The notes beneath the pieces were generated by a model that saw nothing but the letters and a program-made list of their open reading frames with translations, was not told the DNA's origin and searched no databases. A stretch of 48,586 nt of DNA. Origin: CAZDGK01 sp964505035 (GTDB lineage: Bacteria; Patescibacteriota; Saccharimonadia; UBA4664). The stretch covers positions 1 through 48,586 of the forward strand of contig CAZDGK010000005.1 of NCBI GenBank assembly GCA_964505035.1, written 5' to 3'. The position numbers and the translations under genes are program-made. Positions within the stretch are counted from its first letter, which is position 1. Every line of letters begins with the position of its first letter. This document shows, piece after piece, positions 40,519 through 47,530 of this stretch.

Positions 40519-41070
40519 GTGACAGATCTAGCAGTGCGCGAGACGAGCATCCCGGGCCTGCTGGAGATTCAGCTGGCGGTCCATGGCGACAGCCGAGGTT
40601 GGTTCCGCGAGACGTTCCAGGCCGCCAAGCTGGCGGAACTGGGCTACCTCAAGGACTTCCGGGCGGTGCAGGCCAACGTATCGTTTAACCACGAAGCGGG
40701 CGTGACTCGCGGCATCCATGCGGAGCCGTGGGACAAGCACATTGCCCTGGCTCATGGCCGGGCGTTTGTGGCCATCGTGGATCTGCGCCGAGGCCCGACG
40801 TTTGGCCAGCTTGAGACATTTGAGCTGACCGAGCACAACGCGCTGTTCGTCCCCAGGGGATGCGGTAACTCGTACCAGACGCTGGCAGCCAACACGGCCT
40901 ACACGTATCTGGTAAATGCCCACTGGTCACCCGTTGCCACCTACACCATGGTGAACTTGTTCGATCCGGACCTGGCGGTGCCATGGCCGATCGAGCGGGA
41001 CCGGGCGATCATCTCCGACAAAGACGCGGGGCATCCGCTCCTGCGTGACGTAACACCAATGGAGGTGTGA
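40519..41070 (+). CDS. rmlC: dTDP-4-dehydrorhamnose 3,5-epimerase
   Basis: A 183-residue cupin. HGDSRGWFRETF is the usual start of the fold, QANVSFNHEAGVTRGIHAEP holds the catalytic His (H67), GRAFVAIVDLR and LFVPRGCGNSYQTL form the jelly-roll, and ISDKDAGHPLL is the C-terminal signature. It epimerises C3 and C5 of dTDP-4-keto-6-deoxyglucose. The GTG start 40519 has GAGAGGGG upstream. The stop overlaps the rmlD start by one base. Confidence 0.9.
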   Translation: MTDLAVRETSIPGLLEIQLAVHGDSRGWFRETFQAAKLAELGYLKDFRAVQANVSFNHEAGVTRGIHAEPWDKHIALAHGRAFVAIVDLRRGPTFGQLETFELTEHNALFVPRGCGNSYQTLAANTAYTYLVNAHWSPVATYTMVNLFDPDLAVPWPIERDRAIISDKDAGHPLLRDVTPMEV

Positions 41071-41924
41071 TGAAAGCGCTCATTACCGGCGCGAACGGCC
41101 AGCTTGGCCGGGCCTTGGCAGACCGGTTTCCGGACGCCGAGGCACTGACGCGCCAACAGTTGGACATTAGCGACGCGGCCGCTGTGGCGGCCTACGACTG
41201 GAGCGGCGTTGATACCATTTTCAACGCTGCTGCCTACACCAACGTGGATGGCGCCGAGACGGCGGATGGGCGCATGGCGGCCTGGGCGGCTAACGCCCAG
41301 GCCGTTGCCAATCTGGCCGGCGCGGCGCTGCGGCACGACCTGCGGCTGGTGCACGTGTCGACCGACTACGTGTTTGACGGCCGGCGGCCGGTGCACGATG
41401 AGACTGAGCCGGTGTCGCCGCTGGGCGTGTACGGCCAGAGCAAAGCAGCCGGTGAGCTGGCGACTTTGCTGGTGCGGCGGTGCTATCTGGTGCGGGTGTC
41501 GTGGCTGATTGGCAACGGACCCAACTTTGTGCGCACTATGATGCGGCACATTGGCCGGACGGCGCCGCTGAACGTAGTGGACGACCAGCTGGGGCGGTTG
41601 ACGTTTACTGCCCAATTGGTGGACGCCATTGAGCACCTGGTGACCACCAGGGCGCCGTATGGCATCTACCACGTGAGTAACGACGGCCCAGTGACTAGCT
41701 GGGAGGGCGTGACCCGCGCCATCGCGGCCGCCATTGGCCGCACCGATGCCGGCATAGCCGGCGTGAGTACCGCTGAGTACTTCGCGGACAAGCCCGGCGC
41801 GGCACCGCGGCCGTTGCACAGTGCCTTTAATCTGGATAAGATCAAGGGCACCGGACTACAGTTGCGAGACTGGCGGTCCGACCTGCGCGACTACATCGCG
41901 GAGGAACGCAATAAGGAGGGATGA
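41070..41924 (+). CDS. rmlD: dTDP-4-dehydrorhamnose reductase
   Basis: A 284-residue SDR: ITGANGQLGRALAD (nucleotide loop), NAAAYTNVDGAE, STDYVFDG and YGQSKAAGE (Y-x3-K). It reduces the 4-keto group to give dTDP-L-rhamnose. GGAGG lies before ATG 41070, which overlaps the rmlC TGA. Four bases separate its stop from rmlA. Confidence 0.94.
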   Translation: MKALITGANGQLGRALADRFPDAEALTRQQLDISDAAAVAAYDWSGVDTIFNAAAYTNVDGAETADGRMAAWAANAQAVANLAGAALRHDLRLVHVSTDYVFDGRRPVHDETEPVSPLGVYGQSKAAGELATLLVRRCYLVRVSWLIGNGPNFVRTMMRHIGRTAPLNVVDDQLGRLTFTAQLVDAIEHLVTTRAPYGIYHVSNDGPVTSWEGVTRAIAAAIGRTDAGIAGVSTAEYFADKPGAAPRPLHSAFNLDKIKGTGLQLRDWRSDLRDYIAEERNKEG

Positions 41925-41928
41925 GCCC

Positions 41929-42795
41929 ATGAAAGGCATCATCTTGGCCGGGGGTTCGGGCACGCGCCTGTACCCCATCACACACGCTGTTTCCAAGCAG
42001 CTCATGCCCATCTATGACAAGCCCATGGTGTACTACCCGCTGTCCACGCTGATGCAGGCGGGGATCCGCGAGGTGCTCATCATCACCACGCCGCACGACC
42101 AGGAGGCGTTCCAACGCTTGTTGGGCGACGGTAGCCGGCTGGGCTGCCAGTTCAGCTACGCCGTGCAGGCGGAGCCGAACGGCCTGGCCGAGGCGTTTAT
42201 CATTGGCCGCGAGTTTGTGGGCGATGATAAGGTGGTGCTGATCCTGGGTGACAACATCTACCACGGTGTGGGCTTGGGCGATCAGCTCAAGCGCTACACG
42301 AACCCGGATGGCGGCGTCATCTTTGCCTACCACGTGGTCGACCCTGAGCGGTACGGCGTGGTGGAGTTTGACGCCAACATGAAGGCGTTGTCGATTGAGG
42401 AGAAGCCCGATAAGCCCAAGAGCAACTATGCGGTGCCGGGGCTGTACTTCTACGACAACGACGTGCTGGAAATTGCCGCCAACCTGGGTCCCGGCGCGCG
42501 CGGCGAGCTAGAGATCACCGATGTGAACCAGACGTATCTGGAGCAGGGCCGCCTGCTGGTGCACCGGCTCGACCGGGGCACGGCGTGGCTCGACACCGGG
42601 ACGTTTGGGTCGATGATGGCTGCCAGCGAGTATGTGCGCGTGATCGAAGAGCGCCAGGGCCTGAAGCTGGGGTGCGTGGAAGAAGTGGCGTGGCGCGAAG
42701 GCTTCATTACCGCCGGCGCGTTGGCCAAGCTGGCGGAACCGCTCAAGAAGAGCGGCTACGGCCAGTACCTGCTGCGGCTGCTCGATGAAGAGTAG
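41929..42795 (+). CDS. rmlA: Glucose-1-phosphate thymidylyltransferase
   Basis: A 288-residue enzyme: ILAGGSGTRLYPITHAVSKQ (nucleotide loop), GDNIYHG (metal Asp), EKPDKPKSNYAVPGLYFYD and DTGTFGSMMAAS. It joins dTTP and glucose 1-phosphate, the first step of the pathway. AAGGAGGG within the rmlD end is the SD. The annotated start is ATG 41929; the longer frame from 41821 overlaps rmlD. The strong terminator after it closes the operon. Confidence 0.95.
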   Translation: MKGIILAGGSGTRLYPITHAVSKQLMPIYDKPMVYYPLSTLMQAGIREVLIITTPHDQEAFQRLLGDGSRLGCQFSYAVQAEPNGLAEAFIIGREFVGDDKVVLILGDNIYHGVGLGDQLKRYTNPDGGVIFAYHVVDPERYGVVEFDANMKALSIEEKPDKPKSNYAVPGLYFYDNDVLEIAANLGPGARGELEITDVNQTYLEQGRLLVHRLDRGTAWLDTGTFGSMMAASEYVRVIEERQGLKLGCVEEVAWREGFITAGALAKLAEPLKKSGYGQYLLRLLDEE

Positions 42796-42808
42796 CCTGC
42801 CAACGGCG

Positions 42809-42846
42809 ACGGCCCCACCTGTATGGGTGGGGCCGTTTTCTTGTTT
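42809..42846 (+). terminator. Terminator of rml operon
   Basis: A perfect 11-bp stem ACGGCCCCACC / GGTGGGGCCGT, 6-base loop, then TTTCTTGTTT. Confidence 0.93.
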
Positions 42847-42896
42847 GCGCGCCAGTGCCGGGTAGCAGGCAACAAATGGCACGGTGACGTCTGGGA

Positions 42897-42917
42897 TGGT
42901 ACTGGAATCAGGATAGT
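42897..42917. repeat. Left arm of 21-bp inverted repeat
   Basis: It pairs with 42999-43019, 20 of 21 bases matching; the arms begin TGGTACTGGAATCAGG. An 81-base AT-richer segment lies between. The whole is in the 319-base gap between rmlA and the methyltransferase gene, which holds no ORF I would support. Confidence 0.8.
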
Positions 42918-42998
42918 CGGAGCCTGGTTCTCTGAAGTGCTTATATTAATGGCTTGCCGATGGGATTATATGACCAAAACTGTTGTGGACATGTCTAC

Positions 42999-43019
42999 AC
43001 TGTCCTGATTCCAGTACCA
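42999..43019. repeat. Right arm of 21-bp inverted repeat
   Basis: Inverse partner of 42897-42917 with one mismatch (T/C). A shorter hairpin GGCGGGGGCAA / TTGCCCGCC lies just downstream (43037-43058). Confidence 0.8.
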
Positions 43020-43048
43020 GGCATAGTTGAAGTGGGCGGGGGCAAAGC

Positions 43049-43078
43049 TTGCCCGCCGATAGACGGTCGTCTTATAGT
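43049..43078 (+). promoter_or_regulatory. Promoter of methyltransferase gene
   Basis: TTGCCC (43049-43054), 18-base spacer, TATAGT (43073-43078); the leader ends in GAGGAGG. The -35 lies in a small GC hairpin. Confidence 0.5.
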
Positions 43079-43114
43079 GGAGAAAGTTTTTATCGTTACC
43101 CATGAGGAGGCAGT

Positions 43115-43990
43115 GTGGCGGTTTGCACCGTATGCGGCGAAGAGGCCGCTTCAGTCTATCGGTCCGGCGTGACGTCGGTGTATAGCCGCAAAAAGTACGA
43201 CATCGCTCACTGTGCTGCTTGCGGGCATTATTTCACGAGCCCGGCGCCGGAAAGCGCTGAGCTGGATGATATTTATACCAACAAATATTCATACGACGCG
43301 CACTCGCTGATTGATGCGGAGAAGCGGATGCGGGCGCGCAACTACGCCAATTTCATCGCCCGGCTAGAGGGCGCCAACAGCGCATTGGAGGTAGGCTGCA
43401 TGCATGGCCTGCTGCTGCAGGAGCTGAAGCGGCGCGGGCTGAAGGTAGCCGGCGTGGAGCTGGACCCAGAGGCGGTGCGCTACTGCCGCGACCATGGGCT
43501 GGATGTGGTGCAGAGCTCGATTGAGGACCACCTAGAGAAGGCCGGCAACCAGCATGACATCATCATCATGAGCCACGTCATTGAGCACATCGCTGACCCC
43601 CGCAAGCAGCTCGATGGCTTGCGGCAGCGCATGGCGGATGGCGGCCGGCTGGTGCTGATTACCCCCAACTCGCAGGCGCCGACGCGGCGGTGGTTTGGGC
43701 GGTATTGGGGCTACTGGCAGGTACCGGTGCACATCAATCACTTCAACGAGCAGTCGATGGCGGAGCTGCTCAAGCGCAGTGGGTTTGAGCTGGTGGAGAC
43801 CCGATACTATGGCGCGGATTCATTATTCTTCTTGTCTTCGCTAGCTAACCTGCTGGGCGCCGGTGACGACACCAAGACGCTGACGCCGGCCAAGCGGGCG
43901 CTGGTGAAGCTGGCAACAGTGGTGCTGCGGCCGTGGTATCACGTGGGCAAAGAAGACATGCTCGTGGTGGCGCGCAAGGCGAAGGCCTGA
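43115..43990 (+). CDS. Class I SAM methyltransferase with N-terminal zinc ribbon
   Basis: A 291-residue protein: a zinc ribbon (C4-x2-C7 ... C33-x2-C36), then a Rossmann methyltransferase domain with ALEVGCMHGLLLQEL (motif I), VAGVELDPEAV (motif II), HDIIIMSHVIEHIADP (motif IV) and GGRLVLITPN (motif V). The ribbon-methyltransferase type is typical of enzymes that act on nucleotide sugars or lipid-linked sugars in glycan clusters, as the context here suggests. It starts with GTG 43115 with GAGGAGG 4 bases upstream. Confidence 0.88.
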   Translation: MAVCTVCGEEAASVYRSGVTSVYSRKKYDIAHCAACGHYFTSPAPESAELDDIYTNKYSYDAHSLIDAEKRMRARNYANFIARLEGANSALEVGCMHGLLLQELKRRGLKVAGVELDPEAVRYCRDHGLDVVQSSIEDHLEKAGNQHDIIIMSHVIEHIADPRKQLDGLRQRMADGGRLVLITPNSQAPTRRWFGRYWGYWQVPVHINHFNEQSMAELLKRSGFELVETRYYGADSLFFLSSLANLLGAGDDTKTLTPAKRALVKLATVVLRPWYHVGKEDMLVVARKAKA

Positions 43991-43992
43991 TC

Positions 43993-44021
43993 TGGACTTT
44001 TGCTCTGCTTGGTAGTATAGT
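43993..44021 (+). promoter_or_regulatory. Promoter of 2H-phosphoesterase-like gene
   Basis: TGGACT (43993-43998), 17-base spacer, TATAGT (44016-44021). Leader of about 32 bases with GAGGAGG 5 bases before GTG 44060. Confidence 0.55.
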
Positions 44022-44059
44022 GTGTTAGTTTCCGCTCCCCGAGACCTGAGGAGGTTACC

Positions 44060-44821
44060 GTGGCGGACACAAGCACCTACGAAGAGCGGGTGGCCAAATC
44101 CCGTGGCATTTACGCGGGGTTCAAGGCCAAGCAGGCCGCCATCTAGGCGGCTGATCCGGCGGGCAACGACTACGTGATCTGGCGGAACAGCTGGAACATC
44201 ACCACGCAGTCGGCGTTCCTGGTATGCTACCGGTTCGGCGGCCCGACCGTCGACGAGATCGCATCCCTGTCGCAGGCGGTGGACACGACGGTGGGCGGGC
44301 TGATGTATGGCCAGCACAACGCGCATGTCACCGTCAGCGACTACCAGCTGACCCGTGGCCACGAGCTGCTGATGCCGGGCCGCATGGAGCCCGGCGAGAT
44401 CGACCGGGCGGCCGACGTCCTGAACCGGCTGAGTGAAGCCGTGGCGCTGGCCGTGAAGCAGAAGCCGGAAGGCGAGCACTTTATCGACTTCGGCTACGGA
44501 GACGACAACGGCGTGTTCACCAACGGCGAAACCGTGACCATGGCCGGCACGCCCAGCATCGAGCTGGACAAGCTGAGCCACCTGGTGGTGCTGCGGGCGG
44601 CCGAGCTCGGCATCGAGCTGCGGCTGCCCTGGGGCTACCACGTCACGGTGTCCCGGTTCACCGAGAACCGGCGCCGCAGCGAGATCGACACCCTGCTCGA
44701 GCTGCTGCGGACCGCGCCACGGCTCGGCCGGCGGTATCCGGTGGCCGTGGAGGTCGGACTGTTCAACACCGACCCCCGCATCGGCTTCGATTACCGAGTG
44801 GCTTCGCGCCACGAGCTCTAA
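44060..44821 (+). CDS. 2H phosphoesterase-like protein interrupted by an in-frame TAG
   Basis: From GTG 44060 the frame reads 28 codons (DTSTYEERVAKSRGIYAGF), meets TAG at 44144-44146, and then continues in the same frame to 44821. The best SD is at the GTG, and none precedes the in-frame GTG at 44174, so the TAG probably breaks one gene (about 253 codons). The long part has two H-x-T motifs, HNAHVTVSDYQ and GYHVTVSRF, about 105 residues apart, as in LigT-like 2H phosphoesterases. A CAG to TAG change would explain it: mutation, sequencing error or readthrough. Other genes here use TAG as stop, so recoding is unlikely. Confidence 0.65.
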
Positions 44822-44830
44822 CGCCCCTGC

Positions 44831-44872
44831 AGGGGAGCCGGCCACTATTGGCCAGCTCCCCTGTTTTCTTTT
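44831..44872 (+). terminator. Terminator after 2H-phosphoesterase-like gene
   Basis: A stem of 14 positions (AGGGGAGCCGGCCA / TGGCCAGCTCCCCT, one mismatch), short loop, then GTTTTCTTTT. Confidence 0.9.
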
Positions 44873-44941
44873 GTGCTTGTGTAAATAATGGTTTGATCTT
44901 ATAAATAGCTGGTCCATCTTTCCGAGTAGATTGGTACAACG

Positions 44942-45880
44942 ATGGATCTTTTGAAGTTTCGCACCAGCGCGATCCGGGCCGTATTGGCCTCGATGAAGGT
45001 GGTGCGGCCGTACCAAATGGGCCTGGCCGACATCAGCGAAGTCCAGATCAAGGACGACCTGTCTGTGGTCACGCTGGTCGACAAGCTGAGCGAAGAGGCG
45101 GCGGTTCGTGAACTGAAGGCCGACTTCCCTCACCTGCGCGTCTTGCGCGAGGAGAGCGGATGGTCGGAGGAGACCACCTACATTCAGGTGTGGTTCTTCG
45201 CTACGGTCGATCCGGTTGACGGCACGGTGCCGCTGTCGGTGGGTGCGCCCACGAGCACAGTCATCATCGCGCTGTACGACCGCCTAGTCCGGCAGATTGT
45301 GCTAATGGTGATCGGCCAGCCGGCCACCGGCTTGGTGTGGTGGGCCGACCAGACCGACTGCGAGCGGCTGGCATTCGGCCTGCAGCTCGACGGTCCGCCG
45401 CAATCCGTCAGCACATGCCGGGTGTGGCCGGGATCATTCGACCAGAAGGCGGTGGTGCTCATCGAGAACTTCCGCACCTTCACCCGCACTGTGCCAACCG
45501 AGCCGCCGACCAAGCGGCTGGTGTGGAGTGACCAGGGGCTGCAAGGGCTGCTGAGCAGCCTGCAGTCGCGAATGGCCATCCAGAACTACGGCTCCAACGG
45601 CCTGCACCATGTGCTGGTGGCCGACGGCGACAAGGGCGACAACAGCCCCGCTGGACTGGCCGGCGGTATCACCACCGCGATCGGCGGCTGGTGGGACTGC
45701 GGCGGCATCCTGGCCGTACTGTCGGCCGGTGGCGCTGCCTGCGGCTACTGGGTCACGGACGACCGGCGGCTGGAGCGGCGCGATCCGCTCGACCCGCTGA
45801 GCTACGACTTCGTGGTCTACGCCAACAGCCAGCGCAGCCTGGACGTGCTGTGCTCGGCGGTCGAGACGGCATTCGCCTAA
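44942..45880 (+). CDS. Inositol-monophosphatase-like protein
   Basis: A 312-residue FIG-superfamily phosphatase: VVTLVDKLSEEAAVRELKAD (first metal segment), REESGW (E70, E71), VDPVDGTVPLSVGAPTS (D90-P-V-D93-G-T) and GGWWDCGGILAVLSAGGAAC (W-D, late acid). These are the Mg sites of inositol monophosphatase, fructose-1,6-bisphosphatase and CysQ/SuhB. Sequence alone does not fix the substrate. No SD is found at ATG 44942. A terminator follows. Confidence 0.8.
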   Translation: MDLLKFRTSAIRAVLASMKVVRPYQMGLADISEVQIKDDLSVVTLVDKLSEEAAVRELKADFPHLRVLREESGWSEETTYIQVWFFATVDPVDGTVPLSVGAPTSTVIIALYDRLVRQIVLMVIGQPATGLVWWADQTDCERLAFGLQLDGPPQSVSTCRVWPGSFDQKAVVLIENFRTFTRTVPTEPPTKRLVWSDQGLQGLLSSLQSRMAIQNYGSNGLHHVLVADGDKGDNSPAGLAGGITTAIGGWWDCGGILAVLSAGGAACGYWVTDDRRLERRDPLDPLSYDFVVYANSQRSLDVLCSAVETAFA

Positions 45881-45903
45881 ACCGTCAGGCCACCCCGTGA
45901 ACT

Positions 45904-45938
45904 GCCCGCCTCTTTATTGGAGAGGCGGGCTTTGCTTT
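45904..45938 (+). terminator. Terminator after phosphatase-like gene
   Basis: A 10-bp stem GCCCGCCTCT / AGAGGCGGGC, 7-base loop, then TTTGCTTT. Confidence 0.92.
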
Positions 45939-45981
45939 GGGCTAATTGACAGCTATACTCAGATAAGCAAAGGGAGATGGA

Positions 45982-46782
45982 GTGCCTGTGAAGATTTTGG
46001 TTGCCATTCCGGCCTATAACTGTGAGAAGCAGATTGGGCGTGTGCTGAAGGGGTTTGATAAAAAGCTACTGGACCGGCTCGAGCGCGTGATCGTGATTGA
46101 CGACCGCGGCAAGGACAACACGGCCGAGGTAGCGCAGAAAGCGATTGATGAGCTAGGGCTGGCGCCCAAGGTGCAGGTGGTGGTAAACACACAAAACCTG
46201 GGACTGGGCGGCTCGCACAAGATGGCGTTTTTGTACGGCGAGCAGATGAAGGCCGACTATGTGGCGATTTTGCACGGCGACGACCAAGCTAAGACGCAGG
46301 AACTAAACGAGCTGATCGACCAGGCCGAGAAGGACCCGGAGCTGGGCGCGGTTCTGGGCTGCCGGTTTATGAAAGGTTCGCGATTGAGCGGCTACTCCTG
46401 GGAGCGCATCTGGGGCAACCGGGCCATCAATGTGCTGTACAGCATTGTGGCGCTGCGGCCAAGCCTCGACCTGGGCTCGGGACTGAACCTGTTCCGCCTC
46501 AAGGACCTGGCCGACCACCGCTACCTGGGCTTTGACAGCCGCATGACATTCAACATTGACTTGCTATTGGACTACTACAGCAAGGGCACCAAGCTGCTGT
46601 TCTACCCCATTAGCTGGAGCGAAGAAGACCAGGTGAGCAACGCGCGCAATATGACGATCGGCAAGATCGCCGTGCGGCAGCTGATCAAATGGCGGTTCAA
46701 CGTGAGTGATTTCGAGACACACGAGCCGAGCGAATACACGTCGGCGCCGTACGAGCCCGCTAAGGCTGACAAGGGGGCTTAG
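45982..46782 (+). CDS. GT2 family glycosyltransferase
   Basis: A 266-residue GT-A enzyme: KILVAIPAYNCEKQI, VIVIDDRGKDNTAEV, LHGDDQAK (metal DxD) and ALRPSLDLGSGLNLFRL. It resembles polyprenyl-phosphate glycosyltransferases and the WcaA-like group. The C-terminal end is basic, then acidic and probably disordered. GTG 45982 follows GGGAG (45971-45975) by 6 bases. It is followed after 4 bases by a nucleotidyltransferase gene; the two work in the same surface-glycan pathway (inference). Confidence 0.87.
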   Translation: MPVKILVAIPAYNCEKQIGRVLKGFDKKLLDRLERVIVIDDRGKDNTAEVAQKAIDELGLAPKVQVVVNTQNLGLGGSHKMAFLYGEQMKADYVAILHGDDQAKTQELNELIDQAEKDPELGAVLGCRFMKGSRLSGYSWERIWGNRAINVLYSIVALRPSLDLGSGLNLFRLKDLADHRYLGFDSRMTFNIDLLLDYYSKGTKLLFYPISWSEEDQVSNARNMTIGKIAVRQLIKWRFNVSDFETHEPSEYTSAPYEPAKADKGA

Positions 46783-46786
46783 CGTC

Positions 46787-47530
46787 ATGAGGGGGTTACA
46801 TATAGTCCTGGCGATGGCGGGCCGGGGATCGCGGTTTGCGAAGGCAGGCTTTACCACGCCCAAGCCGCTGATCATGGTGGATGGGATGCCGATGTTTCGA
46901 AAAGCGCTGAGCAGTCTGGACGGCATTCAGGCGCGGAAGCAGTATACAATCGTGATCCGCAAGGAGCATGACCGGCTGTACGACTTGTCCTGGCGGCTGA
47001 TGCAGGAGCTGCCGGGTGTGAATGTGGTAATGACGGACGAGGACCCGATTGGGGCGGCCCGCGACGCTGTGCGGTCCGAGGCGCACCTGCGGCCAGACGA
47101 AGGCGTCATCGTGCTCGACTGCGACCTGTGGTTCCAGAGCGCTAGCTACAACGCGATGGTCGAGGCCGCACTGCGGGACGAGGACCCGATCGCCGGGGGG
47201 TTGCTGACGTTCCCGTCGGACAGCCCGAAGTATAGCTACGCCAAAATTGACGAAAACGGCTTCGTGACCGAAACAGCCGAGAAGCGCGTGATTTCGGACC
47301 GGGCGATTACCGGCGCGTACTTCTTTGGCCGAGCTAGTGAGTTTACGGAGATGGCTTGGTACTTCTTGCGCAACCCGCTGCCGGAAGGCATGAATGAATA
47401 CTACCTATCACACCTGTACAACATTATGCTGGAGCGCGGCGGCCGGATTAGGACCGCGATGGTGGATGAGTTTGACTCGTTTGGCACGCCGGAAGAGCTG
47501 GAGGCGTATGAAGCTAGCCGCGCGGCTTAG
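46787..47530 (+). CDS. Sugar-1-phosphate nucleotidyltransferase-like protein
   Basis: A 247-residue protein of the NTP_transferase fold: IVLAMAGRGSRFAKAGFTTP then KPLIMVDG (nucleotide loop; G-x-G-x-R/S-R-F), IVLDCDLWF (metal Asp pair) and ENGFVTETAEKRVISD. This matches the group of capsule-gene nucleotidyltransferases that includes CapS-like proteins. The sugar is unknown. The start ATG 46787 lies 4 bases after the previous stop. The last 23 bases overlap the next gene. Confidence 0.82.
   Translation: MRGLHIVLAMAGRGSRFAKAGFTTPKPLIMVDGMPMFRKALSSLDGIQARKQYTIVIRKEHDRLYDLSWRLMQELPGVNVVMTDEDPIGAARDAVRSEAHLRPDEGVIVLDCDLWFQSASYNAMVEAALRDEDPIAGGLLTFPSDSPKYSYAKIDENGFVTETAEKRVISDRAITGAYFFGRASEFTEMAWYFLRNPLPEGMNEYYLSHLYNIMLERGGRIRTAMVDEFDSFGTPEELEAYEASRAA

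Noticed and set aside
44144..44146. UAG reassigned to an amino acid
   Set aside because: Several well-defined genes (e.g. the hydrolase at 7380, rmlB, lexA) end in TAG, so a genome-wide recoding is unlikely.
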